Positions 1 through 7,087 of a stretch of DNA of 15,531 bases are shown here, one piece after another; position 1 is the first letter of the stretch; every line of letters begins with the position of its first letter. The notes beneath the pieces were generated by a model. That model made no database searches, had not been told where the DNA came from, and worked only from the letters and a program-made list of their open reading frames with translations. The DNA is from an uncultured Variovorax sp. Lineage in GTDB: Bacteria > Pseudomonadota > Gammaproteobacteria > Burkholderiales > Burkholderiaceae. The DNA lies in assembly GCA_946478645.1 (NCBI GenBank), contig CAMLCW010000081.1, positions 1 to 15,531 on the forward strand, in the 5' to 3' direction. The position numbers were made by a program, and so were the translations under genes.

Positions 1-723
1 GCCCTGGCCAATGCCAGGCCCACGGGCTACACGGTGGCGTTCTCGCCGGCCTCTCCGCTGACCAATTCCCCGTTCGTGAATGCGAAGATGCCGTTCCAGG
101 CGAGCCAGATCGAGCCGATCTGCCAGATCTTCGAAAACGTATTCAGCGTGGCCGTCAAGGAGAGCTCACCGATCCGGAGTTTCGACGAGCTGGTCGCCAA
201 GGCCAAGGCGCAGCCTGGGTCTGTTTCGTACAGCCACGCCGGCCCGGCGAGCATTCCGCATCTTTCCATGGCCGCCATCGAGCGCGACGCGGGCGTGCGC
301 TTCAACGCCATCGCCTACCGCGGCGACGGGCCGGCCATCCAGGACCTGATGGGCGGCGTCGTCGACTTCAGCGCGCCGGCCATCTCTTCGTTGCCCGGCA
401 AGCCGCTGCGCGTGCTGGCCGTGCTATCGGACAAGCGCCATCCCGCGTACCCGGACGTGCCCACGGTCAAGGAGTCGGGCCACACGGTGATCAGCCCCGG
501 CCTCAACGGCCTGTACGTGCCCAAGGGCACACCCGGGCCGGTCGTCGCCAGGCTCGAAGCCATCTGCAAGCAGGTGACGCAGAGCCCGGCGTTCGCCGAG
601 AGCGCGAAGAACCTGTACCAGGTGCCAGCCTATCTGCCCGCCATGCAGTTCCAGGAGCGCATTGCGCAGACCTACAAGGTCCATGCGACCCTGGTGCCCA
701 GCATGAAGCTCGAAGCCAAGTGA
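1..723 (+). CDS. Bug-family tripartite tricarboxylate transporter substrate-binding protein (5' truncated)
   Basis: The reading frame is open from the first base, so the N-terminus, including any signal peptide, lies outside the window. About 240 residues remain of a family usually near 320. Visible family features are the SPLTNSPF and IEPICQIFENVFSVAVK segments, then SYSHAGPASIPHLSMAAIERDAGVRFNAIAYRGDGPAIQDLMGGVVDF. That second segment is typical of the Bug ligand pocket, with its G-x-x-S-x-P-H-L and YRG-x-G-P-A-x-x-D-L-x-G-G-x-V-D-F patterns. Bug proteins are periplasmic receptors for carboxylates and similar small organic molecules, and many are orphans without their own membrane components. 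Burkholderiales carry very large numbers of them. The ligand cannot be told from sequence. The cupin and TetR genes follow at once on the same strand, so this may be the last transport gene of a catabolic cluster. Family assignment is firm; function within the family is open. Confidence 0.9.
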   Translation, partial: ALANARPTGYTVAFSPASPLTNSPFVNAKMPFQASQIEPICQIFENVFSVAVKESSPIRSFDELVAKAKAQPGSVSYSHAGPASIPHLSMAAIERDAGVRFNAIAYRGDGPAIQDLMGGVVDFSAPAISSLPGKPLRVLAVLSDKRHPAYPDVPTVKESGHTVISPGLNGLYVPKGTPGPVVARLEAICKQVTQSPAFAESAKNLYQVPAYLPAMQFQERIAQTYKVHATLVPSMKLEAK

Positions 724-742
724 GACAGGACAGGACACGAAC

Positions 743-1285
743 ATGACCCCGAACGACCCCATGCCACCGATCCGCCGCATCGTCACCGGCCATGACGCCG
801 AAGGGCGATCGGTCTTCGTCGAAGACGGCGCTTCGCCGGCGCAGAAGACCATGCCGGAACGTCCCGGCTACCGCGTCACCAACCTGTGGCGCACCCTCCC
901 GGGCGGCAAGGTGGACGCGGCGGACAGCATCGGGCAGCATGAAGGCGTCCTGCCGCCCAAGGGCGGGACGGTGTTCCGCATCATCGAGTGGCCGGCCGAG
1001 GACCAAAGTCCGGAGGCGCTGCAGAAGCGGATCGCGCAGACCTTCAAGGCCATGTATCCCGATGCCGACCACCGCCCCCACTCGGACCGCCACCCCGGCA
1101 TGCACGAAACCCACACGGTGGACTACGCCCTGGTGCTGGAAGGCGAGATCGTCGCGATCATGGACGAGGGCGAGAAGGTGATGCGCGCGGGCGACGTGCT
1201 GATCCAGCGCGGCACCATGCACGCCTGGGCCAACCGTTCGGGCCGGCCTGTCAAAATGGCGTTCATCCTCGTGGATGCCTCGTGA
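743..1285 (+). CDS. cupin domain-containing protein
   Basis: This encodes 180 residues. The ATG at 743 is 19 bases after the Bug stop, with only a poor purine-rich stretch (AGGACA) as ribosome site. The C-terminal half carries the two cupin motifs. Motif 1 is PGMHETHTVDYALVLEGE, with His at H-E-T-H and Asp where the classical motif has a later His or Glu. Motif 2 is GDVLIQRGTMHAWAN, with the His and Asn expected. A single metal-binding beta-barrel is therefore likely, preceded by about 100 residues without a clear domain. Small cupins of this type often sit beside catabolic or transport genes and may be enzymes or ligand sensors; the substrate cannot be named here. The stop overlaps the GTG of the following regulator (GTGA), which points to co-translation. 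The cupin fold is well supported; the role is unknown. Confidence 0.88.
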   Translation: MTPNDPMPPIRRIVTGHDAEGRSVFVEDGASPAQKTMPERPGYRVTNLWRTLPGGKVDAADSIGQHEGVLPPKGGTVFRIIEWPAEDQSPEALQKRIAQTFKAMYPDADHRPHSDRHPGMHETHTVDYALVLEGEIVAIMDEGEKVMRAGDVLIQRGTMHAWANRSGRPVKMAFILVDAS

Positions 1286-2025
1286 GCCGGGGTGCTCCCG
1301 CCTCCGACGCACTTCCTTCCGTGCCGCTTCGAACGCCTGCTTCTCCTTCGTCCTCGCTCCTGTCCGACGACACGCGCAGCCGCATCCTGGCCGTGGCCAC
1401 GACGGCTTTTGCCGAGCGGGGCATCGAGAACGTGACGCTGCGCGAACTCACGGCCCTGGCCGGTGCCAATGTGGCGGCCATCAACTACCACTTCGGCAGC
1501 AAGGAAGGGCTGACGGAAGCGATCTTCGAGGAACTGGCGCCGCGCCTGAACGCCGTGCGCATGCAGGAGCTCGCGCAGATCCTCGACGCCGCTGCGCGCG
1601 CGGGCATGCGGCCGGCGGTGGCCGACATCGTGGCCAGCTTCGCCCGGCCTTACTTCGCCCCTGAGCATGCCCAGGACGGCGGCCTGCTGGCCCAGCTCGT
1701 GCTCAAGCACCGGCTCGCGCCCAGCGCGATGACGCAGCGTGTGATCGCCCGCCATTTCGATCCGATGGCGCAGCAGTACATCCGCGCCTTCGCCCTGGCG
1801 TGCCCCGACGTGGCGCCGGTCGAGTTCGCCTGGCGCTACATGTTCATGGCGGGGGCGGTGGTGCTGGCCGCCACCGACCGCCGGCAGTCGAACCGCATCA
1901 CGACCCTGTCGGAGGGCCGTCTCCACCCGGCCGATGGCGGCGCCCTGCTGGCGGCGCTGACGCGCTTCGTCGAAGGCGGGCTGCGCCATCCCGAACCCGC
2001 GGCGCCCGCAGGGCCTGCGCCCTGA
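1282..2025 (+). CDS. TetR/AcrR family transcriptional regulator
   Basis: This encodes 247 residues from the GTG at 1282, which overlaps the cupin stop by four bases. A second GTG at 1321 (residue 14) is possible, because the first 25 residues are Ser/Pro/Ala rich and outside the domain. The TetR DNA-binding domain is clear at about residues 29-85: DDTRSRILAVATTAFAERG, then the helix-turn-helix TLRELTALAGANVAAINYHF and GSKEGL. The remainder is helical and would form the ligand-binding and dimer domain; PYFAPE and the AWRYMFMAGAVVL helix fit the AefR/CecR-like C-terminal group. TetR proteins usually repress neighbouring genes until a small molecule binds. Overlap with the cupin gene suggests control of the upstream uptake/catabolic genes, but no operator is visible inside the window. 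Its own cluster promoter would lie upstream of base 1. The gene converges on the minus-strand gene ending at 2039, only 13 bases away, with no clear terminator between them. Confidence 0.9.
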   Translation: MSRGAPASDALPSVPLRTPASPSSSLLSDDTRSRILAVATTAFAERGIENVTLRELTALAGANVAAINYHFGSKEGLTEAIFEELAPRLNAVRMQELAQILDAAARAGMRPAVADIVASFARPYFAPEHAQDGGLLAQLVLKHRLAPSAMTQRVIARHFDPMAQQYIRAFALACPDVAPVEFAWRYMFMAGAVVLAATDRRQSNRITTLSEGRLHPADGGALLAALTRFVEGGLRHPEPAAPAGPAP

Positions 2026-2038
2026 CTGAAGGCGGCCC

Positions 2039-2434
2039 CTAGAGCGGCCGCACCTCGAAGTACGCTTCATCCGTATCGCCCAGGTCGCGGAAGCCCGCCG
2101 TCCTGGCGGCGTCATAGGCCTTGGCCCATCGTCTGGCGAGGGCGAATTCCTCCCTTGCAAGTTCGTTCTCGCTCGACTCGCTCGCGTTCTGGAACGCGCG
2201 CAGGGACGCGATCACCTCGCCGCCGAGCTGCTTGTCGATTTCGCGGCGAAAGCGCTGCTCTGCCACACGGACCACATCGGGCGCGGCATGCGCGTAGTCG
2301 GCGAGCCTCACGGTATAGAGGGCCTGTGTCTCGGGCTCGGGTTCAACTTCGGTGTCGAGATCGTGCCCGTCCGGCATCGAGAAAACGGGCGCCGGCACTT
2401 CCGCTGCGCGGTAGAAGAGTTCAGCCTGGTTCAT
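2039..2434 (-). CDS. small hypothetical protein under a LexA-type SOS box, probably leaderless
   Basis: I do not recognise the family. The minus-strand frame ends with TAG at 2041-2039. The ATG at 2434 gives 131 residues beginning MNQAELFYRAAEV; an in-frame ATG at 2455 would add seven residues (MTVYSYS) that are coded by the SOS box itself. The product looks soluble, with no signal peptide or membrane segment. It has an acidic stretch near residues 23-35 (DLDTEVEPEPE) and a charged helical C-terminal half that includes VAEQRFRREIDKQLGGEVIASLRAFQ and ENELAREEFALARRWAKAYDAAR. There is no Shine-Dalgarno sequence before either ATG. The promoter places transcription start at or a few bases before the ATG at 2434, so a leaderless mRNA is likely. 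Induction by DNA damage is inferred from the overlapping LexA site. The frame stays open up to 2713, but that extension would cover both the promoter and the opposing gene, so I reject it. Confidence 0.72.
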   Translation of the reverse strand: MNQAELFYRAAEVPAPVFSMPDGHDLDTEVEPEPETQALYTVRLADYAHAAPDVVRVAEQRFRREIDKQLGGEVIASLRAFQNASESSENELAREEFALARRWAKAYDAARTAGFRDLGDTDEAYFEVRPL

Positions 2435-2435
2435 G

Positions 2436-2451
2436 CTGTACGAATATACAG
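2436..2451 (-). promoter_or_regulatory. LexA-type SOS box
   Basis: Read on the minus strand this is CTGTATATTCGTACAG, a perfect CTGT-N8-ACAG. It matches the Escherichia-type consensus CTGTATATATATACAG at 13 of 16 positions. Beta- and gammaproteobacterial LexA proteins bind this type of palindrome. The box covers the -10 element of the minus-strand promoter and ends two bases before the ATG at 2434, an ideal place for repression. A single box is seen. Confidence 0.75.
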
Positions 2452-2471
2452 TCATTCGCTGCGGCTGTGAA
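2443..2471 (-). promoter_or_regulatory. sigma70-like promoter of the minus-strand SOS gene
   Basis: On the minus strand, TTCACA (2471-2466, 5 of 6 to TTGACA) is followed by a 17-base spacer and TATATT (2448-2443, 5 of 6 to TATAAT). Initiation 6-9 bases after the -10 falls on the A at 2437 or on the A of the ATG at 2434. The resulting mRNA would have a leader of 0-3 bases. Confidence 0.68.
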
Positions 2472-2515
2472 CGTCTTGCGCGAGGAGTGGCGGCTGTCCG
2501 ACCCCTTGGCGCACG

Positions 2516-2827
2516 GTGGCAAGTGAAGCTCGCCGCATGCCACCCTTTGGACCTCTCAGGCGCATCGCCGTGACCGTCGTCGAAGACGAAGCGGGCGCCT
2601 ACCGCTGGCGCCTCGTCGAGCTGGGCGACGAGCGCTGGCAGGTACTCGGCGAGCAGCCGCGCGCCATGGCGAGCTACAAGGCGGCGATGGCCGCCGGCCT
2701 GCTCGAACTGCAAGGCATGGTCGAGGATCTCGACGCGGGGCCGCGCGAGGCGCAGGCCGAGCCGGCCCGGGCGGCAAAGGGCGGGGCGGCCTTCGGTTTC
2801 GGCTTCGGGCTGCCGAAGGCCGAATGA
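2516..2827 (+). CDS. small hypothetical protein, divergent from the SOS-box gene
   Basis: I do not recognise the family. The GTG at 2516 gives 103 residues, and the ATG at 2537 gives 96 (MPPFGPLRRIAVTVVEDEAG). The ATG is the more natural start, as the compact domain begins just after it, but neither start has a good Shine-Dalgarno sequence. The core reads as a small alpha/beta domain: strand IAVTVVED, strand YRWRLVELG, WQVLGEQPRAMASYKAAMAAGLLELQGM. A low-complexity Ala/Glu/Lys tail follows and ends in repeated Gly-Phe (FGFGFGLPKAE). There is no signal peptide. It is divergent from the SOS-regulated gene, and its start lies 64-85 bases from the SOS box. No good + strand promoter is visible in that interval, so shared control is only possible. 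The methyltransferase gene starts 51 bases downstream. Codon use fits the surrounding genes, which supports a real gene. Confidence 0.65.
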   Translation: MASEARRMPPFGPLRRIAVTVVEDEAGAYRWRLVELGDERWQVLGEQPRAMASYKAAMAAGLLELQGMVEDLDAGPREAQAEPARAAKGGAAFGFGFGLPKAE

Positions 2828-2843
2828 CGGCCCGGCGCGAAGC

Positions 2844-2849
2844 TATAGT
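2844..2849 (+). promoter_or_regulatory. possible -10 element upstream of the methyltransferase gene
   Basis: TATAGT (5 of 6 to TATAAT) stands out in GC-rich DNA in the 51-base gap before the ATG at 2879. No convincing -35 hexamer lies 16-18 bases upstream, so this is a weak call. Transcription would start near 2856. Confidence 0.3.
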
Positions 2850-2878
2850 CGGCGACCGCAGCCGCAATCCGCCGCCCG

Positions 2879-4489
2879 ATGCCATCCAAGGACGCCGTGC
2901 CCCATCCCTCGATCTCGACGCTCACGAGCTACTACGACACGGTGCCCTATGCGTCGCATCCGTTCCCGCAATCCGCGGCCGAGCACCTGGAGGCGATCGC
3001 CTTCCTGTTCGGGCTCGACGCGCCGCCACCGTCGCGCGCACGCGTGCTCGAACTCGGCTGCGCGGCCGGCGGCAACCTGATTCCCTTCGCGGCGCGCCAT
3101 CCCGAAGGCAGCGCGCTCGGCCTCGACCTGTCGCAGGTGCAGGTCGAGCAGGGACTCGGCGCGATTGCGCGCGCGGGCCTTTCCAACGTCACGCTGCGGG
3201 CCTTCAACCTCGCGGAGGTCGATGCCTCGTTCGGCCAGTTCGACTACGTCGTCTGCCACGGCGTCTTCAGCTGGGTGCCGGAGCCGGTGCAGGACGCGAT
3301 CCTGCGCGTGTGCGCCGAGAACCTGGCGCCCGACGGCGTGGCCTATGTGAGCTACAACGTCTATCCGGGCTGGAAGGCACGCGAGATCGTGCGCGACGCG
3401 ATGATGCTGCGCGGCGGTCCGCGCGACACGCCCGAGGAGAAGCTGGCCTATGCGCGCGGCATGCTCGAGTTCCTCGAGCAGTCGGCCCGGCCCGGCAGCG
3501 TCCTGAAGAAGACGCTCGACGAAACGATGCCGATCGTGCGCAACGCGAGCGGCGCCTATCTGCTGCACGAGTTCCTCGAGCCCTGCAATTCGCCGTGCTA
3601 CTTCAACGCGTTCGCGGCGCGCGCCGCGGCCCACGGGCTTGCGTACCTGGGCGACGCCGAACCCTCGACGATGTTCGTCCAGAACTACGGCGATGCGGTG
3701 CGCGAGCCGCTGCTGCGCGAGTGCGGCGGCAGCCAGATCCTGATGGAGCAGTACCTCGACTTCCTGGTCAACCGCACCTTTCGCCAGACGCTGCTCGTGC
3801 ATTCGGCGCGCGCCGGCGGCATCCGCTTCCGGCTCGATCCGGCGCGGATCCGCGCGATGGAATACGCAGGCATGTTCAGTCCTGCCGATGGCGGCCCTTT
3901 CACGCTCGACGCCCGCGAGCAGCCATGCACGGCGCAACGCGGCGTGACGCTCACGCTGCGCCTGCCGGCACAGAAGGCGCTCGCGCAATTGCTCGATGCG
4001 CGCTACCCGTCGAGCATGCCGGCCGAGGCGCTGGTTGCCGGCGTGGCCGAGCGCACGCGCGAGCCGCTGGCCTCGGTCGAGCCGATCGTGCTCGCGATGC
4101 TCGAGGAACTCGCGATCCTCGGCGCGGTGCGCTTCCGCCGCGCGCCGGTGCAGGCTGCCGCGGAGGTGTCCGCATGGCCGCGCGCGCTGGCCGCGGTCCG
4201 CAGTGCACCGGGCGCTGCGTTGAGCACCGGCGACGCCGCCAGCGCCTGCAACCAGTGGCATGAATCGGTGGGCCTGACGCTGCTCGAAAGTGCGCTGCTG
4301 CCGCTGCTCGACGGGGCGCATTCGCACGACATGCTGGCCGAGCATCTCGCCGCAGAAGTGCGTGCCGATCGCCTGCGCTTCGTGCACGACAAGCCGCTCT
4401 CCGATCCCGGGGCGCTAAAAGCCTTCGCACGCGACCAGGTGATGCTGGCGTTGCACGCGCTGCGGCGCAAGGGGCTGCTGGTCGGCTGA
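2879..4489 (+). CDS. class I SAM-dependent methyltransferase with methyltransferase-regulatory domain (protein-lysine methyltransferase-like)
   Basis: This encodes 536 residues starting MPSKDAVPHPSISTLTSYYDTVPY. The SSYY/YDTVPYASHPFPQ-type opening and the SAM-binding motif I VLELGCAAGGNLIPFA (from residue 56) are characteristic of this family. LGLDLSQVQVEQG (motif II) and FDYVVCHGVFSWVP (motif IV) follow. The segment around residues 200-300 (LKKTLDETMPIVRNASGAYLLHEFLEPCNSPCYFNAFAARAAAHGLAYLGDAEPSTMF) is the methyltransferase-regulatory domain, followed by a helical C-terminal region with repeated winged-helix-like segments. Rickettsial members of this family are protein-lysine methyltransferases acting on the outer membrane protein OmpB; for free-living bacteria the target is generally unknown. 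No signal peptide is present, so it acts in the cytoplasm. There is no strong Shine-Dalgarno sequence before the ATG. The family call is strong; protein substrate and lysine specificity are inference. Confidence 0.86.
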   Translation: MPSKDAVPHPSISTLTSYYDTVPYASHPFPQSAAEHLEAIAFLFGLDAPPPSRARVLELGCAAGGNLIPFAARHPEGSALGLDLSQVQVEQGLGAIARAGLSNVTLRAFNLAEVDASFGQFDYVVCHGVFSWVPEPVQDAILRVCAENLAPDGVAYVSYNVYPGWKAREIVRDAMMLRGGPRDTPEEKLAYARGMLEFLEQSARPGSVLKKTLDETMPIVRNASGAYLLHEFLEPCNSPCYFNAFAARAAAHGLAYLGDAEPSTMFVQNYGDAVREPLLRECGGSQILMEQYLDFLVNRTFRQTLLVHSARAGGIRFRLDPARIRAMEYAGMFSPADGGPFTLDAREQPCTAQRGVTLTLRLPAQKALAQLLDARYPSSMPAEALVAGVAERTREPLASVEPIVLAMLEELAILGAVRFRRAPVQAAAEVSAWPRALAAVRSAPGAALSTGDAASACNQWHESVGLTLLESALLPLLDGAHSHDMLAEHLAAEVRADRLRFVHDKPLSDPGALKAFARDQVMLALHALRRKGLLVG

Positions 4490-4540
4490 CCCGCGCCCAT
4501 ACTTCTCTTTCTCTCACCACCATTCCTCAGGAGGCTTTCC

Positions 4541-6277
4541 ATGCAGCAATTCCACTGGACACCGAGGCTGCGCGCAGCAGTCGCGGCCGCGCTCGTGCTG
4601 GCAGGTGCGGGCGGCTCCCACGCGGCTTCGCAGGCGCCCGTCGCGGCCGAGCACGGCATGGTCGTGAGCGCACAGCATCTCGCCACGAAGATCGGCGTCG
4701 ATGTGCTCCAGCGTGGCGGCAATGCGGTGGACGCGGCCGTCGCCGTGGGCTATGCGCTCGCGGTGGTGTACCCGGCGGCGGGCAACCTCGGCGGCGGCGG
4801 CTTCATGACCTTGCAGCTGGCCGATGGGCGCAAGACTTTCCTCGACTTCCGCGAGAAGGCGCCGCTGGCCGCCACCGCCAACATGTACCTCGACAAGGAC
4901 GGCAATGTCGTCAAGGGCCTGAGCACGCTCGGCCATCTGGCGGTCGGGGTGCCTGGCACCGTCTCGGGCATGGAATACGCGCGCGAGAAGTACGGCACCA
5001 TGAAGCGCGCCGATCTGATCGCGCCGTCGATCCAGCTCGCCGACAAGGGCTTTGCGCTGCAGCAGGGCGACGTCGACATGCTGCTGACCTCGACCGATCA
5101 TTTCCGCAAAGACCCGGCCTCGGCCGCGATCTTCCTGAACCAGGGCGAACCTTTCGCCGTGGGCCAGAAGCTGGTGCAGAAAGACCTGGCCAAGACCTTG
5201 CGCGCGATCAGCGCCAAGGGCGTGGACGGCTTCTACAAGGGACCGGTCGGCGCCGCGATCGTGGCGTCGAGCCAGGCCGGCAAGGGCATCATCACGCAGG
5301 CCGACCTCGACCAGTACAAGACGCGCGAGCTGGCACCGATCGAGTGCGACTACCGCGGCTACCGCGTGATTTCGGCGCCGCCGCCGAGCTCGGGCGGCGT
5401 GATCATCTGCGAGATGCTCAACATCCTCGAGGGCTATCCGCTCAAGGACCTGGGCTTCCGCTCGGCCCAGTCTGTGCACTACCAGATCGAGGCGATGCGC
5501 CACGCCTACGTCGACCGCAACAGCTACCTGGGCGACCCCGACTTCGTGAAGAACCCGCTCGAGCGCCTGCTCGACAAGGACTACGCCGGGAAGATCCGCG
5601 CCGCCATCGATCCGCAGAAGGCAGGCGTTTCCAAGGACATCAAGCCCGGCGTCGCGCCGCACGAGGGCAGCAACACCACCCACTACTCGATCACCGACCA
5701 GTGGGGCAATGCGGTGTCGGTGACCTACACGCTCAACGACTGGTTCGGCGCCAAGGTCACGGCCGCCAAGACCGGCGTGCTGCTGAACAACGAGATGGAC
5801 GACTTCACCTCCAAGGTCGGCGTGCCCAACCTCTACGGCCTGGTGCAGGGCGAAGCCAACGCCATCGCACCGGGCAAGCGCCCGCTGAGCTCCATGAGCC
5901 CGACCATCGTCTCCAAGGACGGCAAGCCGGTCTTCGTGGTCGGCACGCCCGGCGGCAGCCGCATCATCACGGCCGTGCTGCACACCATCCTCAACGTGGT
6001 CGACTACGGCATGAACGTGCAGGAGGCGGTGGACGCGCCGCGCTTCCACCAGCAATGGCTGCCCGATGTCACCAACGTCGAGCCCTACGCGCTGAGCCCC
6101 GACACCCGCAAGCTCCTGACCGACATGGGCCACAACCTCGGCGTGCCGCAGCCCGCCAACCACATGGCGGCAATCATCGTGGGCGCGCCCTCGCTGGGCG
6201 GAAAGCCGGTCGGCAACAACCGCTTCTACGGCGCCAACGATCCGCGCCGCAACACCGGCCTGGCGGCAGGGTACTGA
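4541..6277 (+). CDS. ggt: gamma-glutamyltranspeptidase (glutathione hydrolase), exported
   Basis: This encodes 578 residues, the normal length. A perfect AGGAGG (4529-4534) lies six bases before the ATG. The N-terminus is a signal peptide (TPRLRAAVAAALVLAGAGGSHA, cleavage probable after residue 28), so the enzyme is periplasmic. It removes the gamma-glutamyl group from glutathione and related peptides, or transfers it to amino acids. Ntn-hydrolase features are complete: RGGNAVDAAVAVGYALAVVYPAAGNLGGGGFM near the N-terminus, and SNTTHYSITDQWGNAVSVT. The first Thr of TTHYS, residue 379, is the expected nucleophile and autocleavage site that separates the large chain from a small chain of about 200 residues. 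The oxyanion Ser-Ser pair in RPLSSMSPTIV and GTPGGSRIITAV are also present. Its TGA overlaps the ATG of the next gene (TGATG), which suggests translational coupling. Periplasmic salvage of glutathione cysteine and glutamate is the likely role. Confidence 0.95.
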   Translation: MQQFHWTPRLRAAVAAALVLAGAGGSHAASQAPVAAEHGMVVSAQHLATKIGVDVLQRGGNAVDAAVAVGYALAVVYPAAGNLGGGGFMTLQLADGRKTFLDFREKAPLAATANMYLDKDGNVVKGLSTLGHLAVGVPGTVSGMEYAREKYGTMKRADLIAPSIQLADKGFALQQGDVDMLLTSTDHFRKDPASAAIFLNQGEPFAVGQKLVQKDLAKTLRAISAKGVDGFYKGPVGAAIVASSQAGKGIITQADLDQYKTRELAPIECDYRGYRVISAPPPSSGGVIICEMLNILEGYPLKDLGFRSAQSVHYQIEAMRHAYVDRNSYLGDPDFVKNPLERLLDKDYAGKIRAAIDPQKAGVSKDIKPGVAPHEGSNTTHYSITDQWGNAVSVTYTLNDWFGAKVTAAKTGVLLNNEMDDFTSKVGVPNLYGLVQGEANAIAPGKRPLSSMSPTIVSKDGKPVFVVGTPGGSRIITAVLHTILNVVDYGMNVQEAVDAPRFHQQWLPDVTNVEPYALSPDTRKLLTDMGHNLGVPQPANHMAAIIVGAPSLGGKPVGNNRFYGANDPRRNTGLAAGY

Positions 6278-7008
6278 TGCAACTGCAGGAGATCCTCTAC
6301 ACCCAGGGTTTCGGTACCCGGCGCGTCTGCGCGGGGCTGGTCCAGCAAGGTTTCGTCGCCATCGCCGGCGCAGTATTCGACGATCCCGCCGCCGACCTGG
6401 AAACGGAAGGGTTGCAGTTCACGGTGCAGGGCACCGAGTGGGCGTACCACGAGAAGGCCTACCTGATGCTGCACAAGCCGGCCGGCACCGAGTGCTCGCA
6501 GAAGCCGTCGACCTATCCGAGCATCTACACGCTGCTGCCGTCGCCGCTGCGGCTGCGGCCCAACAAGGGCGCAGTGCAGGGCGTGCAGGCGATCGGGCGG
6601 CTCGACCAGGACACGACCGGCCTGCTGCTGCTGACCGACGACGGGCAGTTCATCCACCGCATGGGCTCGCCGAAGCACCATGTCCCCAAGGTCTACGAAG
6701 TGACGGCCAAGCACCCGGTGGATGCCGCGCAGATCGCGCGCCTGCTGGCCGGCGTGGTGCTCGACGACGATCCGAAGCCGGTGCGCGCCGCCGCCTGCGA
6801 ATCCGACGCGCCGCTGCACCTGCGGCTCACGCTCACCGAAGGCAAGTACCACCAGGTCAAGCGCATGCTGGCCGCGGTGGGCAACCGCGTCGAGGCGCTG
6901 CACCGCTCGCGCATCGGCACCGTGGCGCTGCCGGACGACCTGGCGCCGGGGCAATGGCGCTGGCTCGATGCGGCCGAAGTCGCCGCATTGCGCGCGCCCA
7001 GCAAATAA
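6277..7008 (+). CDS. rsuA: 16S rRNA pseudouridine(516) synthase, RsuA type
   Basis: This encodes 243 residues. The ATG shares bases with the ggt stop (TGATG at 6275-6279), and no other start gives the S4-like N-terminus MQLQEILYTQGFGTRRVCAGLVQQGFVAIAG. That part is the small RNA-binding S4 domain, slightly shortened. The catalytic domain carries YLMLHKPAG, then the active-site motif GRLDQDTTGLLLLTDDG with the catalytic Asp at residue 110, then KVYEVTAKHPV and the C-terminal EGKYHQVKRMLAAVGNRVEALHRSRIG. RsuA converts U516 of 16S rRNA to pseudouridine during small-subunit assembly. RluB/RluE/RluF are close relatives. The MLHKPAGTECS opening and short length fit RsuA better, but the exact rRNA target is inferred. 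It has no functional link to ggt that I know of; the overlap looks like operon packing. Confidence 0.88.
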   Translation: MQLQEILYTQGFGTRRVCAGLVQQGFVAIAGAVFDDPAADLETEGLQFTVQGTEWAYHEKAYLMLHKPAGTECSQKPSTYPSIYTLLPSPLRLRPNKGAVQGVQAIGRLDQDTTGLLLLTDDGQFIHRMGSPKHHVPKVYEVTAKHPVDAAQIARLLAGVVLDDDPKPVRAAACESDAPLHLRLTLTEGKYHQVKRMLAAVGNRVEALHRSRIGTVALPDDLAPGQWRWLDAAEVAALRAPSK

Positions 7009-7087
7009 GCTGCGAAATCAGGCGCTGGCGGTCAGCGGGCGGACGTATACGATCGTTACCATCCGAAGCATCTCTCCGGAATCTCCC

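Noticed and set aside
988..1281. Longer TetR frame open back to 988
   Set aside because: It would overlap almost all the conserved part of the cupin gene, and the extra residues are low-complexity Arg/Gly/Pro.
2435..2713. Upstream extension of the minus-strand SOS gene to a start at 2713
   Set aside because: It would cover its own promoter and SOS box and run antisense through the + strand small gene. The added residues are Arg/Ala-rich, as expected of a shadow frame.
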